From contig NZ_SCSK01000038.1 of NCBI RefSeq assembly GCF_004297875.1, forward strand, positions 123,030-187,029: a stretch of DNA of 64,000 bases, in the 5' to 3' direction. The notes under the pieces were generated by a model. The model was given only the letters and a program-made list of their open reading frames with translations, had not been told where the DNA came from and did not search any database. Origin of the DNA: Pandoraea sp. GTDB lineage: Bacteria > Pseudomonadota > Gammaproteobacteria > Burkholderiales > Burkholderiaceae. A program made the translations under genes and the position numbers. Position 1 is the first letter of the stretch. Each line of letters opens with the position of its first letter. This document shows, in pieces, positions 29,346 through 39,397 of this stretch.

Positions 29346-29933
29346 TCAGCCCTCCAGACAGGTTTTGAGTTTGGCCAGACCGCGCCGGATCCACGATTTG
29401 ACAGTACCCAGCGGCGTTTGCATGATCTGCGCCACATCCTGGTGCGGCAGCTCGCGCAGATAGGCCAGCGCGATCGCCTGGCGCTGCGCGACTTCCAGTC
29501 CGTCGAGGCAGTGGCCCAGCCGCACCGCACCCTGGCTCAGCAGCGCACGTTCGGCGGGATCGGGCTCGAAGCTCGGCAGAAGATTGTCCAAAGTGTCATT
29601 CCATTCCGTTTCATGGTCACCGACGCGACGCAAATAATCGAGCGCGCGATGGCGTACGATCGTGCTCATCCACGTCATCGGAGCCGACAGGCCGGGGCGG
29701 TAATCCTTCGCAAAGCGCCATATGTTGATATAGCTCTCTTGCAGCACTTCCTCGGCCCACTCGCGCTTGATCAATATACGCAGCGCAAGCCCAAATAGTT
29801 TCGCGGCGGTCAAATCGTAGAGAGCGTGTAGCGCGTCGGCGTCCTGCCGGGCCACTTGCTCGATGAGCTTCAGCAGGCGGCTGCTGTCGGCCTCGGACGT
29901 GTCGGTTGTCGTAGGAATTGGCACGCATGTCAC
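29346..29933 (-). CDS. ECF-family RNA polymerase sigma factor (SigK/RpoE-like)
   Basis: 195 residues. Region 2 (about 38-105) carries ALRILIKREWAEEVLQESYINIWRFAKDY and WMSTIVRHRALDYLRR. Region 4 (about 140-190) carries LEVAQRQAIALAYLRELPHQDVAQIM and PLGTVKSWIRRGLAKL, the helix-turn-helix that reads the -35 element. It is directly followed by its anti-sigma gene. It is divergent from the ferritin-like gene across about 200 bp, and such sigma factors usually autoregulate and control the divergent gene. I could not identify a matched pair of ECF promoters by eye. Confidence 0.92.
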   Translation of the reverse strand: MTCVPIPTTTDTSEADSSRLLKLIEQVARQDADALHALYDLTAAKLFGLALRILIKREWAEEVLQESYINIWRFAKDYRPGLSAPMTWMSTIVRHRALDYLRRVGDHETEWNDTLDNLLPSFEPDPAERALLSQGAVRLGHCLDGLEVAQRQAIALAYLRELPHQDVAQIMQTPLGTVKSWIRRGLAKLKTCLEG

Positions 29934-30132
29934 CCGAAATAGATGCCGCTATCTTAGCGGAATTTGTCGAGCGAGGGCACGGCTTGCATCCACTCGGCGA
30001 GTCCTTGCGTATATGAGGCAGGGAGGTGCTCCCTTATCGGTGCTAACAAACCCCGGGCCGAGGTCCGGCCGCTCGCGGCCAAGTCAGCCTGACCGGGTTT
30101 TATTGGCGCGTCTCAACGCAATGGAGGTTGCC

Positions 30133-30708
30133 ATGCAAGACAAAAAACTGGAAAAAGAAGGCCGGCGCGGTTTCATGCGGACTCAGGGGCTGATCACATT
30201 GGGCACGATGGCGGCGGTGACGCTCGGCCGCAGTGGCGGTGCCTGGGGGGCGACAATGTCCAAGAGCCCAGAAAACGATGTTTCGATCCTGAATACCGCG
30301 CTGGCGCTCGAATACCAGGCAATAGCCGCCTATCAGGTGGGCGCGCAAAGCGGCTTGCTCCAAAAGCCGGTGCTGGACGTGGCGGTCAAATTCCAGGGGC
30401 AGCATAAGGCGCATGCGCAGGCGCTCGCCGGGTTGATCCACAAGATGGGCGGGTCACCGGTGGAAGCCATGAAAGTTGCCGACTATCATTTCCCAGTGGA
30501 AAAACTCAAGACGCAGGCCGATGTGCTGCAGTTCGCCGCGGGCCTGGAGAAGGGCGCCGCCAGCGCGTATTTGGGCGCCGTTCCGGTTTTCCACGACAAG
30601 GACTTGTCCAAGGCGGCCGCCAGCATTCTGGGCGACGAAACCATGCATTGGGCGATCCTGCTTAATGCGTTGGGCCAGGATCCGGTGCCGGCCGCCTTCA
30701 TCGGCTGA
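30133..30708 (+). CDS. Tat-exported ferritin-like domain protein
   Basis: 191 residues from the ATG at 30133, preceded by a good Shine-Dalgarno (GGAGG); an in-frame ATG at 30121 is less likely. The N terminus has a twin-arginine motif (GRRGFMRT) before a hydrophobic stretch ending near GGAWGA, so export is as a folded protein. The mature chain is a four-helix ferritin-like bundle with Glu/His candidates in ALEYQAIAAYQ, QGQHKAHAQAL, AAGLEKGAASAYL and GDETMHWAIL. It is divergent from the ECF sigma operon, and I infer control by that sigma. Metal binding and activity are not proven. Confidence 0.82.
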   Translation: MQDKKLEKEGRRGFMRTQGLITLGTMAAVTLGRSGGAWGATMSKSPENDVSILNTALALEYQAIAAYQVGAQSGLLQKPVLDVAVKFQGQHKAHAQALAGLIHKMGGSPVEAMKVADYHFPVEKLKTQADVLQFAAGLEKGAASAYLGAVPVFHDKDLSKAAASILGDETMHWAILLNALGQDPVPAAFIG

Positions 30709-30779
30709 GTCGGTTATCTGGCGAGGACGGACCGGGCGTGCGCCGGCAGATCGGTGCGCACGCCCGGCTGCCATGCGTT

Positions 30780-33626
30780 TTAACCTGTGTTGCGCAGGCC
30801 GGCGGCAATGCCGTTGATGGTCAGGTGGATGCCGCGTCGCACGCGCTCGTCGCTGGTGCCCGAGCGATGCCTCCGCAGCAGTTCGACCTGCAGGTGATTG
30901 AGCGGGTCCAGGTACGGGAAACGATTCTTGATCGAGCGTGCCAGCAGCGGATTGTCGGCCAGCCGTTGCGCCTGTCCGGTAATCAGCGACAGCGCGTGCG
31001 CAGTGCTTTCCCATTCGTGCACGATCCGGCTGAAAACCATGGTGCGCAATTCGGTATCCGGTACGAGCTCGGCGTAACGGGAGGCGACCGCCAGGTCAGT
31101 CTTGGCCAGCACCATGTCCATATTGGACAACAGGTTGGCGAAGAACGGCCAGCGCTTGTACATCTGCTGCAATACGGACAGGCGCCTGGCGCGTTCGGAT
31201 TCATCCTTGCCGGCATCCAGGTAAGCTTGCACGGCGCTGCCGAAGCCAAACCAGCCGGTCAGCAGCAAGCGGCACTGGCCCCACGAGAAACCCCACGGAA
31301 TCGCACGCAGGTCTTCGATGCGACGATGGTTCGGATCGTTGAATTTGCGCGAGGCCGGGCGTGAGCCGATATTGAGCTCGGCAATCTCGGCGATCGGCGT
31401 AGCAGCGAAAAAATAATCCTTGAAGCCGGGTGTTTCGTAGACCAGCGCGCGGTAAGCCGCGAATGCCTCGTCGGACAAGGTCTGCATGACTTTTTCGAAG
31501 GTGGCCAGTCGCGCCGGCTGATTTCGGTTGGGCAGCAGCGTGGCTTCGAGCGTGGCCGCGACGATGGTCTCGAGATTGCGCCGGCCGATTTCCGGGTTGG
31601 CGAACTTGCTGGCGATGACCTCGCCTTGCTCGGTCAGCCGGATGTGGCCGTTGACGGTACCCGGCGGCTGGGCCAGGATGGCTTGATAGGTCGGGCCGCC
31701 GCCGCGTCCGACCGTGCCGCCGCGGCCATGGAACAGCCGCAGGCGAATGTGCTTCTCGCGGAACAGGTTCACGAGCGCCAGCTCGGCCTTGTAGAGCTCC
31801 CAATTCGACGTCAGGAAGCCGCCGTCCTTGTTGCTGTCGGAGTAACCGAGCATCACCTCCTGTTCGCCGCCCTGGTGCGCGACGATGGCCGAAAAGCCCG
31901 GCAACTCGAGCAAGGCGCGCATGATGTCGGCGGCATTGCGCAAGTCGGCGATGGTCTCGAACAGCGGGATCACCATCAGATCCATCGCAGCCGGATGCGT
32001 GGTGCTGCCGAGTTGTCCATGCCACAGCCCGGTTTCCTTTTGCAGCAGCATGACTTCCATCAAATCGCTGACTGTCTCGGTATGCGAAATGATGTAATTG
32101 CGCACGGCCCGCCCGCCAAACCGGGTGCGAATCTCTCGTGCGGCCTCGAATACCGCCAGCTCGCCACGCGTCCGCTGCGAATATTCGATATACGGAGAGA
32201 AGAGCGGGCGCGGTTGTTCGAGCTCGCGCAGCAGCAGGGCAAGTTTATCGGCCTCGGACAGGTTGGCGTAATCTTTCTCTACGCCGGCCTTGGCCAGTAA
32301 CTCGGCAATGACGGCCTCATGCACGTCGGAACTCTGGCGCAGATCTATGCTTGCCAGGTGAAAGCCGAACACCTCGACCGCCCGTACCAACGGCCCCAGG
32401 CGCGGCGCGATGAGCGCGGTGCCATGCTGACTGGTCAAGGACGCCACGATGGTCTGCAAATCGCTGGCGAATTCTCGCGCGTCGGCATAGGCCGGCGCCG
32501 GGCCGACTGCCACGCGCGGCGTCTGGTAGCCGAGCAGCTCGTGGGCCGTCGCGGCCAGGCGTGCGTAGATGCCGATGAGCGCACGCCGATATGGCTCGTC
32601 GGCGCGATGCGGCGAATCGTCCGGCGAGCGCTCGGCCAGCATTTTGAGCGCATCGCTGGCGCCGGCCAGCAAATTCGATACCGACAGTTCGGCGCCCAGC
32701 GCGTGAACCTGGTCCAGGTAGTAATTGAAAATTTCAGTGGCCTGCCGCGTGATCGCCAATTGCAGGGTCGGAGCGGTCACGTTCGGGTTGCCATCCCGGT
32801 CTCCACCGATCCAGCTGCCCATTTGCAGGAACGGCGCCAGGGTGGAGGCCGGGATATCGGGGGCCGACTGCTTGAGCAGTTCCTCGACATCGCCGTACAG
32901 CGCCGGGATTTCGCTCAGGAAAGTCGTGCGGTAGTAAGAGAGCGCGTTTTCGATTTCGTCGGCCACGGTCAGGCGCGCGCCGCGCAGCATGCGGGTTTGC
33001 CACAGCGAGGTGACCTTGGCGCGCATCAGGCTGAGATGGTGAGAGCGTTCGCGCGTGGTGAGTGGCTGATCGAGCTCCGCCAGCAGCCGTGCGATATCGC
33101 GCTCCGCATCGAGAATGCTCTTGCGCTGCACCTCGGTCGGGTGCGCGGTCAGGACCGGGACGATCAGGGCGCTGGCAAAAAACGCCTGCAGCGCCTGATT
33201 GCCGCCGGGCTGGCTGGCACTCCAGGTGGCCAGCGCGTGCGCGAGGCTGCCGGCTTGCGGACGAGAACCCGCAAGTGCGTGGACGCGGCGGCGCCGGTTG
33301 TGATGGCGGTCCTCGGCAATGTTGGCCAGGTGCGAAAAATAGCTGAAGGCACGCACCACCGCCATGGTTTGCTCGGGCGTCAGGCCATTGAGAATCGCGT
33401 CGAGCGCCTCGGCGGCCGCTCGGTCGTCCTCGCGATGAAAGCGCACGGCCTTCTGGCGGATTCTCTCGACCAGCTCGAAGATCGCGTCGCCCTGTTGTTC
33501 GCGCAGCACATCGCCTAGCAGGCGTCCCAATAAGCGAATGTCTTCCTTGAGCGGGGCGTCCTTGTCTTCGCGTGTGCGCCGCGTCGCGCGCTGTTTCGTG
33601 TCTCCTGCCGGTGCGCTGCTGTCCAT
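30780..33626 (-). CDS. ppc: Phosphoenolpyruvate carboxylase
   Basis: 948 residues from the ATG at 33626, which has an AAGGAAA Shine-Dalgarno. An upstream in-frame start at 33833 would overlap hemC and lacks support. It carboxylates PEP to oxaloacetate, replenishing the TCA cycle. Catalytic motifs in order are [13 protein letters not shown] (His near residue 165), [11 protein letters not shown] near residue 270, [12 protein letters not shown] near residue 595, [15 protein letters not shown] near residue 630, and the conserved C-terminal [13 protein letters not shown]. It is divergent from hemC. Confidence 0.97.
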   Translation of the reverse strand: MDSSAPAGDTKQRATRRTREDKDAPLKEDIRLLGRLLGDVLREQQGDAIFELVERIRQKAVRFHREDDRAAAEALDAILNGLTPEQTMAVVRAFSYFSHLANIAEDRHHNRRRRVHALAGSRPQAGSLAHALATWSASQPGGNQALQAFFASALIVPVLTAHPTEVQRKSILDAERDIARLLAELDQPLTTRERSHHLSLMRAKVTSLWQTRMLRGARLTVADEIENALSYYRTTFLSEIPALYGDVEELLKQSAPDIPASTLAPFLQMGSWIGGDRDGNPNVTAPTLQLAITRQATEIFNYYLDQVHALGAELSVSNLLAGASDALKMLAERSPDDSPHRADEPYRRALIGIYARLAATAHELLGYQTPRVAVGPAPAYADAREFASDLQTIVASLTSQHGTALIAPRLGPLVRAVEVFGFHLASIDLRQSSDVHEAVIAELLAKAGVEKDYANLSEADKLALLLRELEQPRPLFSPYIEYSQRTRGELAVFEAAREIRTRFGGRAVRNYIISHTETVSDLMEVMLLQKETGLWHGQLGSTTHPAAMDLMVIPLFETIADLRNAADIMRALLELPGFSAIVAHQGGEQEVMLGYSDSNKDGGFLTSNWELYKAELALVNLFREKHIRLRLFHGRGGTVGRGGGPTYQAILAQPPGTVNGHIRLTEQGEVIASKFANPEIGRRNLETIVAATLEATLLPNRNQPARLATFEKVMQTLSDEAFAAYRALVYETPGFKDYFFAATPIAEIAELNIGSRPASRKFNDPNHRRIEDLRAIPWGFSWGQCRLLLTGWFGFGSAVQAYLDAGKDESERARRLSVLQQMYKRWPFFANLLSNMDMVLAKTDLAVASRYAELVPDTELRTMVFSRIVHEWESTAHALSLITGQAQRLADNPLLARSIKNRFPYLDPLNHLQVELLRRHRSGTSDERVRRGIHLTINGIAAGLRNTG

Positions 33627-33784
33627 GCTGTTTCCTTGGTGATGCGTGATACCATTTTCTCTTATAAGAAATTGCAGAACGATTTTGACCGTTCGGCGCC
33701 GCGCCCCCAAATTGCCGGCGCCCAAGGCGCCCGGCCCGTCACGAGTGCGGCCCGATCGAGCAACAACTTCCTGATACCCACGCG

Positions 33785-34747
33785 ATGTCGATGAATTTTC
33801 CCGCTGCCCCTCAAACCCTTGTGATTGCCTCACGCGAAAGCCGCCTGGCGATGTGGCAAGCCGAGCACGTACGTTCCACGCTGCAAAAATTATATCCGGA
33901 TTGTGAAATCACAATTCTCGGCATGACTACCCGTGGCGACCAGATCCTCGATCGAACGCTGGCCAAGGTCGGCGGCAAGGGGCTTTTCGTCAAGGAGCTC
34001 GAAGTCGCATTGCAGGACGGGCGGGCGGATCTGGCGGTGCATTCGCTCAAGGATGTGCCGATGCAGCTGCCTGAGGGGTTTTGCCTGGGCGCGATTCTTG
34101 CGCGCGAGGATCCGTACGATGCGCTGGTCTCGCCGCGCTATGCGGCGTTGGCCGAATTGCCGCCCGGCGCAGTGGTCGGCACCTCTAGCCTGCGCCGCGA
34201 GATGAGCCTGCGTGTGCGTTTCCCGCATTTGCAGGTCAAGCCCTTGCGCGGCAATCTGGATACTCGCCTGGGCAAGCTCGATCGCGGCGACTATGACGCC
34301 ATCATTCTTGCCGCAGCCGGGCTCAAGCGGCTCGGACTGGCCGAGCGGATTCGCGCGATACTGCCACCGGAAGACAGCCTGCCGGCGGCCGGGCAGGGCG
34401 CGCTGGGCATCGAAATCCGCAGCGACCGGCTCGCGCTACAGCAGTGGCTTGCACCGTTGCACGACGAGCCAACCGCGCTGGCGGTCAGTGCCGAGCGGGC
34501 CGTGTCGCGCGCGCTCGGCGGCAGTTGCCAAATTCCGCTCGCGGCGTTTGCCTGCCGCGACAACGGGCAGTCGCTGCATTTGCGCGCTTTCGTGGCTGCC
34601 ATCGATGGCAGCAGAACGCTGCAGGCTGAGGCCATTGCGCCCGTATTGGCTGTCGCGGATGCCGAAGCGCTCGGCCAGCGTGTCGCGCAGCGCCTGATCG
34701 ACGATGGCGCGCTGGCGCTGGTGCAGCAAGCCGGCGGCGCGATGTGA
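33785..34747 (+). CDS. hemC: Hydroxymethylbilane synthase (porphobilinogen deaminase)
   Basis: 320 residues. It polymerises four porphobilinogens in heme synthesis. Motifs are [15 protein letters not shown] near residue 17, [23 protein letters not shown] near residue 53, [12 protein letters not shown] near residue 90, [13 protein letters not shown] near residue 137, and the dipyrromethane-cofactor cysteine in [12 protein letters not shown] near residue 250. A second in-frame ATG is at 33791. It is the first gene of hemC-hemD-hemX-hemY, and the stop overlaps the GTG start of hemD. Confidence 0.97.
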   Translation: MSMNFPAAPQTLVIASRESRLAMWQAEHVRSTLQKLYPDCEITILGMTTRGDQILDRTLAKVGGKGLFVKELEVALQDGRADLAVHSLKDVPMQLPEGFCLGAILAREDPYDALVSPRYAALAELPPGAVVGTSSLRREMSLRVRFPHLQVKPLRGNLDTRLGKLDRGDYDAIILAAAGLKRLGLAERIRAILPPEDSLPAAGQGALGIEIRSDRLALQQWLAPLHDEPTALAVSAERAVSRALGGSCQIPLAAFACRDNGQSLHLRAFVAAIDGSRTLQAEAIAPVLAVADAEALGQRVAQRLIDDGALALVQQAGGAM

Positions 34748-35595
34748 GCACGGCGCCGATACGCCCGCCGCCCGGTGCGCACAGCCCCGTGGCGGTGCTC
34801 ACGCGTCCGGCCGGGCAGTCGGCATGGCTGGCTGGGCAATTGGCTGAATACGGCATCGAGCCGCTCGAATTCCCGCTTCTCGAGATTCTGCCGGTGCCCG
34901 ACGATATGCCGCTGCGCGCCGCGCTGGCCAATCTGCCGCATTACGCATTGGTTTGCTTCGTGTCGCCCAATGCAGTGCGGCACGCCCTCGAGAAGCTGCC
35001 ATGCCCGTGGCCGGGGCACGTGGCTGCGGCCGTCGTCGGCCCGGGAAGCGCTGGTGCATTGGCCGATTTCGGTATCGCCGCGCCCGATGTAGAGGTGTTC
35101 CAGCCGCCAGCGGGGCCGAACGCGCGGTTCGATTCGGACACGCTGCTCACGGTTTTGCCGCTCGCGCGATTCGCTGGACGGCGCGTGTTGCTGGTGCGCG
35201 GCGACGGCGGTCGCGATTTGCTGCTCGACCGGCTGCGTGAGGCGGGAGCCCTGGTCGACGTCGTCAGTGCCTATGTCAGGCGATGCCCAACGCCGCCCGG
35301 CACCCTCTGGCGCGCGCTCGACACGCGGCTTGCCAGCGGCCGTCCAATCTCGCTTACGCTGACCAGCTCCGAGGCTGTGGGCAATCTGGACGCGTTGACC
35401 CGAGCGCATTTCGACGCAGCCGAACGGGTCCGACTGCATCGGGCCGATTGCTTCACGTCGCACGAGCGCATCGCAAAAACCGCACGGGCCGCCGGGTTTG
35501 GTAGGATTACGCTGTGCGGCGCCGGCGATCGCAATCTTCTGCAGGCGCTAAAATCGTGGGCGAACCCCTACCTTGCAAAGCATGCCGACCGATAA
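34744..35595 (+). CDS. hemD: Uroporphyrinogen-III synthase
   Basis: 283 residues starting at a GTG that overlaps the hemC stop (GTGA), typical translational coupling. It cyclises hydroxymethylbilane with D-ring inversion. The family is poorly conserved. Visible are [20 protein letters not shown] near residue 20, [11 protein letters not shown] near residue 75, [20 protein letters not shown] near residue 150, and the C-terminal TNL-equivalent [13 protein letters not shown] near residue 205. The 3' end overlaps hemX by 14 bp. Confidence 0.93.
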   Translation: MSTAPIRPPPGAHSPVAVLTRPAGQSAWLAGQLAEYGIEPLEFPLLEILPVPDDMPLRAALANLPHYALVCFVSPNAVRHALEKLPCPWPGHVAAAVVGPGSAGALADFGIAAPDVEVFQPPAGPNARFDSDTLLTVLPLARFAGRRVLLVRGDGGRDLLLDRLREAGALVDVVSAYVRRCPTPPGTLWRALDTRLASGRPISLTLTSSEAVGNLDALTRAHFDAAERVRLHRADCFTSHERIAKTARAAGFGRITLCGAGDRNLLQALKSWANPYLAKHADR

Positions 35596-36661
35596 TCAAG
35601 CTTCCAATCCGACCCAGGCCGCGCCTGCCGCCGCCCCTTCATCTCCGTCCTTCGACGCTCCGGCGCCCAGGCGGCGCGGCGCCGCCATGCTGCCATGGCT
35701 GCTGCTCGTGCTGGTCGCCGCGGGTGCGGCGCTCGGCGGATGGTCGCTCAATCAGAAGATCGGTCGGGTCGAACAGGCGATGTCCAAGCGCCAGCAAGTT
35801 GCCGATTCGGATATCTTGCAGGCCAAACTAAAAACGGAGCAGGCGCTCGACACGCTGCGCGACGTGCAGAGCCGGTTGACCGCGCTCGACACCCGGGTGG
35901 CCAATGACAGTGGCCAGCAGGCCGCGCTGCAGCAGCTCTACCAGGATCTGTCGCGCAATCGCGATGCGTGGGTGCTGGCCGAAACCGAGCAGATCGTCTC
36001 GAGCGCGAATCAGCAACTGCAGCTCACGGGCGATGTGCATGGCGCGTTGCTGGCGCTCGAGGGGGCCGATGCGCGCCTGGCCGGCACCGGCACCTCGCTG
36101 GCCACTGTGCGCGCGGCGCTCGAGAAAGACATCGCACGCCTGAAGACGGTCCCTGCGCAGGACATTCCCCAACTGGCCGGCAAGCTCGACCAGGCCATTG
36201 CGCAAATCGACAGCCTGCCGCTGCAGGCCGAATACGTCGCGCCGGCCGGCAACGCCGGGCCGGCTCAGGCGCCGGCCGCGACATTGAGCCAGTGGCGGCA
36301 ATGGTGGCATCAACTGGTCGACCAATTGGGCGCCAGCCTCAAACAATTGATTCAAGTGCGTCGTCTCGACCAGCCCGACGAGATGCTGGTCTCGCCGTCG
36401 CAGGGCGCCTGGCTGCGCGCCAACCTCAAATTGCGCTTGCTCAATGCCCGCCTTGCATTGCTGGCGCGAGACCAGAAAGACTTGCATGCCAACTTGCGCG
36501 TGGCGCAAACTGCGCTGAGTAAATATTTCGATGTGAAGTCGCAGCGCACGCAAGCCGTGCAGGCCCTGCTTACGCAGGTCGATAGCGGGGCCAATGCGGT
36601 CGAATTGCCGACCTTGGCGGGCAGCCTGAGTGCCATCGCCCAAGTCAAAGTCAAGAACTGA
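35582..36661 (+). CDS. hemX: HemX-family protein (uroporphyrinogen-III methylase-like, membrane-anchored)
   Basis: 359 residues from the ATG at 35582. A Pro/Ala-rich cytoplasmic tail (1-35) and one transmembrane helix (about 37-59, AAMLPWLLLVLVAAGAALGG) are followed by a coiled-coil (about 62-115). A helical periplasmic HemX domain follows, with QQLQLTGDVHGALLALEGADARLA near residue 147. Despite the historical name it lacks methyltransferase motifs. It overlaps hemD and precedes hemY, the usual order. The molecular role is unknown, though linkage with heme synthesis is strongly conserved. Confidence 0.87.
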   Translation: MPTDNQASNPTQAAPAAAPSSPSFDAPAPRRRGAAMLPWLLLVLVAAGAALGGWSLNQKIGRVEQAMSKRQQVADSDILQAKLKTEQALDTLRDVQSRLTALDTRVANDSGQQAALQQLYQDLSRNRDAWVLAETEQIVSSANQQLQLTGDVHGALLALEGADARLAGTGTSLATVRAALEKDIARLKTVPAQDIPQLAGKLDQAIAQIDSLPLQAEYVAPAGNAGPAQAPAATLSQWRQWWHQLVDQLGASLKQLIQVRRLDQPDEMLVSPSQGAWLRANLKLRLLNARLALLARDQKDLHANLRVAQTALSKYFDVKSQRTQAVQALLTQVDSGANAVELPTLAGSLSAIAQVKVKN

Positions 36662-36672
36662 GCGGGAGCGGC

Positions 36673-37845
36673 ATGCGAGGACTGTTCTGGTTAATCATCT
36701 TATTTGCCGTCGCGGCGGGCGTCGCGATCCTGGCGACGTTCAATCACGGCCAGGTGGTGCTGCTGATGCCGCCGTACCGCGTCGATGTTTCGCTCAACCT
36801 GTTCGTGTTGGCGCTGGCGCTGCTTTTCCTGGCGCTATACGTGGTGATCCGTCTGCTGCGCAATCTTTGGAAAATGCCCGGCCGTGTAGCCGCGTATCGC
36901 GATCGCCAGCGCAGTCGCAAAGCCAATATCGCCTTGCGCAACGCGATGGCGTATCTTTTCGCCGGCCGTTTCACGCGAGCTGAAAAAGCCGCGCGCGAGG
37001 CTGCCGCGCAGCAGGATAATCGCGGCGTTGCTTCGCTCATCGGCGCTCGGGCAGCGCATCGGATGCGCGAATTCGAGCGCCGCGACACCTGGCTGGCCGA
37101 TGCCCAGGGAGCTGATCTCGAAGAGGCGCGCCTGCTGTCGACCGCGGAATTGCGGGTCGATGCGCGCGATGCCGAGGGAGCTTTGCAAGCCCTGGCGGAA
37201 ATGCGCTCGCAAGGCGCGCGGCGCATCCCGGCCCAACTGGTGGCGCTACGCGCGCATCAGCATCTCAAGCATTGGAAGGAAGTGCTCGCGCTGCTCAAGG
37301 TCCTCGACAAGCGCGAGGCCCTGCATCCGGCGCTGGCGGCCAAGCTGAAGCAGACCGCCAGCGAGGGATTGTTGCGCGATCATCGCCATGATGCCGACGC
37401 GTTGCTGGCCTGCTGGAAAGGATTGCCGGTCGAGGCCCGCCAGTCGTCTCGCACTGCCGACCTGGCCGCTGAACTGCTGATCGGGCTGGATCGTTCGCGC
37501 GAGGCGCGCGAGGTCGTCGAGGCGGCGCTGGCCGAGCATTGGGATGCGCGCCTGCTGCGGCGTTATGCCGATTGCGCGGGCAGCGATGCATTGCCGCTGA
37601 TCCAGCAGGCCGAGCAGTGGCGGGATCGTCATCCGAACGACCCGGACCTGCTTTTTGCGCTGGGCAAACTGTGCCAGCACCAGCGCCTGTGGGGCAAGGC
37701 CCAGACATTTCTGGAAGCGGGCCTGCGCCACGCGCAAGACGACGCATTGCGTGCCAGATTACACCTGGCGTTGGCGCAGTTGTTCGAAGGACTCGAGCAG
37801 AACGAGGCAGCGGCTCGCCACTATCGGGCCGCCGCGCAGGCATAG
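36673..37845 (+). CDS. hemY: HemY-family inner-membrane protein with TPR-like repeats
   Basis: 390 residues. Two N-terminal transmembrane helices (about 4-22 and 40-62) come first. A long soluble helical region follows (GRFTRAEKAAREAAAQQDNRGVASLIGARAAHRM near residue 97, LGKLCQHQRLWGKAQTFLEAGL near residue 328) that reads as TPR-like repeats. This is the proteobacterial HemY of the hemCDXY operon, not the Bacillus protoporphyrinogen oxidase of the same name. The last gene of the operon, followed by a strong terminator. Role in heme synthesis is still unclear. Confidence 0.88.
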   Translation: MRGLFWLIILFAVAAGVAILATFNHGQVVLLMPPYRVDVSLNLFVLALALLFLALYVVIRLLRNLWKMPGRVAAYRDRQRSRKANIALRNAMAYLFAGRFTRAEKAAREAAAQQDNRGVASLIGARAAHRMREFERRDTWLADAQGADLEEARLLSTAELRVDARDAEGALQALAEMRSQGARRIPAQLVALRAHQHLKHWKEVLALLKVLDKREALHPALAAKLKQTASEGLLRDHRHDADALLACWKGLPVEARQSSRTADLAAELLIGLDRSREAREVVEAALAEHWDARLLRRYADCAGSDALPLIQQAEQWRDRHPNDPDLLFALGKLCQHQRLWGKAQTFLEAGLRHAQDDALRARLHLALAQLFEGLEQNEAAARHYRAAAQA

Positions 37846-37900
37846 CTCTGGAGGCGCAGGCGCGATCCGCGCCTTGCTGTACGCATCAAAGACAAAGACA

Positions 37901-37932
37901 AGAGGCCGGGCAATTCAGTTTGCCCGGCCTCT
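37901..37932. terminator. Strong hairpin terminator between hemY and the convergent transporter gene
   Basis: A 12-bp perfect stem, AGAGGCCGGGCA (37901-37912) and TGCCCGGCCTCT (37921-37932), with an 8-nt loop. It lies 55 bp after hemY and 57 bp from the stop of the convergent MFS gene, so it probably ends both transcripts. The T-tract is short on both sides. Confidence 0.75.
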
Positions 37933-37989
37933 TCATTCAATCTTCGTGGGCGGCGGACCAAACTCGTGGCGCCGCCGCGCGCTCAACGC

Positions 37990-39306
37990 TTATTTGTCGA
38001 CCAGACGCGCCGGCATTGAAAGAACCAGCAGGGCGCCCAACACCATGAACGCCGCCAGCACATAGATGCCGCTGTTGGTACTGTGCGTCGTATCCTTGAG
38101 GAAGCCGACCAGGTAGGGGCCGAAGAAGCCGGCCAGGTTGCCCAGCGAATTGATCATGGCGATCCCGGCGGCGGCTGCGGTGCCTCCCAGGATAGCCGTC
38201 GGCAGGCTCCAGAACAGCGGCAGCACGGCCATGATGCCCATCGTGGCGAAGGTCAGCGCGAGCATCGCCAGTTGGGTGTTGTGGCTCCAGACGGTGCTGA
38301 GGAACAGGCCGGCGGCAGCGATGAGCGCAGGGATCGCCACGTGCCAGCGACGCTCGCGCTTGACGTCCGAACGCCAGCCGATCACGAGCATGGCAATCAC
38401 CGCGAATCCGAACGGAATCGCCGTCAGCAGGCCGATCGTCAGCGGATCCTTGACCCCGGTGCTCTTGATGATCGTCGGCAGCCAGAAACTGACGCCATAC
38501 AGGCCGATCACGAATGAGAAATAGATCAGGCTCATGACCCAGAGGCGCGCGTTGCCGAACACTCGTGAGAGCGGCAGGTCGTGCTTGCCGATCGCATCGG
38601 TGTCGATGTTGCGCACCAGCAGCGCCTTTTCCTCATCGCTGAGCCACTTGGCCGACTGAATCCGGTCGTCCAGATAGAAGAACACCACCACGCCGATCAC
38701 CACCGACGGTAGCGCCTCGAGCAGGAACAGCCATTGCCAGCCGGCCAATCCGTACAGGCCACTGACATCCTTCAGGATCCAGCCGGAGAGCGGGCCGCCG
38801 ACGAAGCCTGACAACGCCACGGCGGTCATGAACCAGGCAGTCATGCGGCCGCGCCGGGCGGACGGATACCAGTAAGTCAGGTACAGGATGATGCCCGGAA
38901 AGAAGCCCGCCTCGGCCAAGCCGAGCAGAAAGCGCATCACGTAGAACGTCTCGGGGGTGGTCACGAACATCGTGGCGCCCGAGACGATCCCCCAGGTGAC
39001 CATGATGCGAGCGATCCAGACGCGCGCGCCGACCTTGTGCAGAATAATGTTGCTGGGGACTTCGAACAGGAAATAGCCGAAAAAGAAAATGCCTGCGCCC
39101 AGGCCGTAGATCGTCTCGCTGAACTTCAGGTCGTTGACCATCTGCAGTTTCGCGAAACCGACGTTGACGCGATCCAGGTATGACACCACGTAACAAATCA
39201 GCAACAGCGGTATCAGCCGCCAGCCTACCTTGCGGTAGGTTGCCACTTCGAATGCCGAAGGTTTGCCGCTTGTGGCGGCGTCCGGCTGTGATGTGACGGA
39301 TTCCAT
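37990..39306 (-). CDS. MFS transporter, anion:cation symporter (ACS) type
   Basis: 438 residues with about twelve membrane helices. ACS-family hallmarks are SYLDRVNVGFAKLQM near residue 45, FFGYFLFEVPSNIIL near residue 75, GLAEAGFFPGIILYLTYWYP near residue 129, and the central loop SAKWLSDEEKALLV near residue 217. This family imports sugar acids, hydroxy- and aromatic acids. It is the third gene of a minus-strand set with a short-chain dehydrogenase (92 bp upstream) and an aldehyde dehydrogenase, so it probably imports the substrate, or exports the product, of that oxidation pathway. Exact substrate unknown. Confidence 0.85.
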   Translation of the reverse strand: MESVTSQPDAATSGKPSAFEVATYRKVGWRLIPLLLICYVVSYLDRVNVGFAKLQMVNDLKFSETIYGLGAGIFFFGYFLFEVPSNIILHKVGARVWIARIMVTWGIVSGATMFVTTPETFYVMRFLLGLAEAGFFPGIILYLTYWYPSARRGRMTAWFMTAVALSGFVGGPLSGWILKDVSGLYGLAGWQWLFLLEALPSVVIGVVVFFYLDDRIQSAKWLSDEEKALLVRNIDTDAIGKHDLPLSRVFGNARLWVMSLIYFSFVIGLYGVSFWLPTIIKSTGVKDPLTIGLLTAIPFGFAVIAMLVIGWRSDVKRERRWHVAIPALIAAAGLFLSTVWSHNTQLAMLALTFATMGIMAVLPLFWSLPTAILGGTAAAAGIAMINSLGNLAGFFGPYLVGFLKDTTHSTNSGIYVLAAFMVLGALLVLSMPARLVDK

Positions 39307-39397
39307 CTGACCTCCTCGTTGGATGAACGTTTGTCAAATACGCGCCGAGTTTTGTGATTTTGCGAGCCGGGGCGCGTGACCGGCGAAAAGGTGCGTC

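Noticed and set aside
30010..30015. A TATATG -10-like element with TTGCAT upstream between the ECF operon and the ferritin-like gene
   Set aside because: The spacer is 20 bp, too long for a normal sigma-70 promoter, and it does not match an ECF promoter that I can pair with the other side of the gap.
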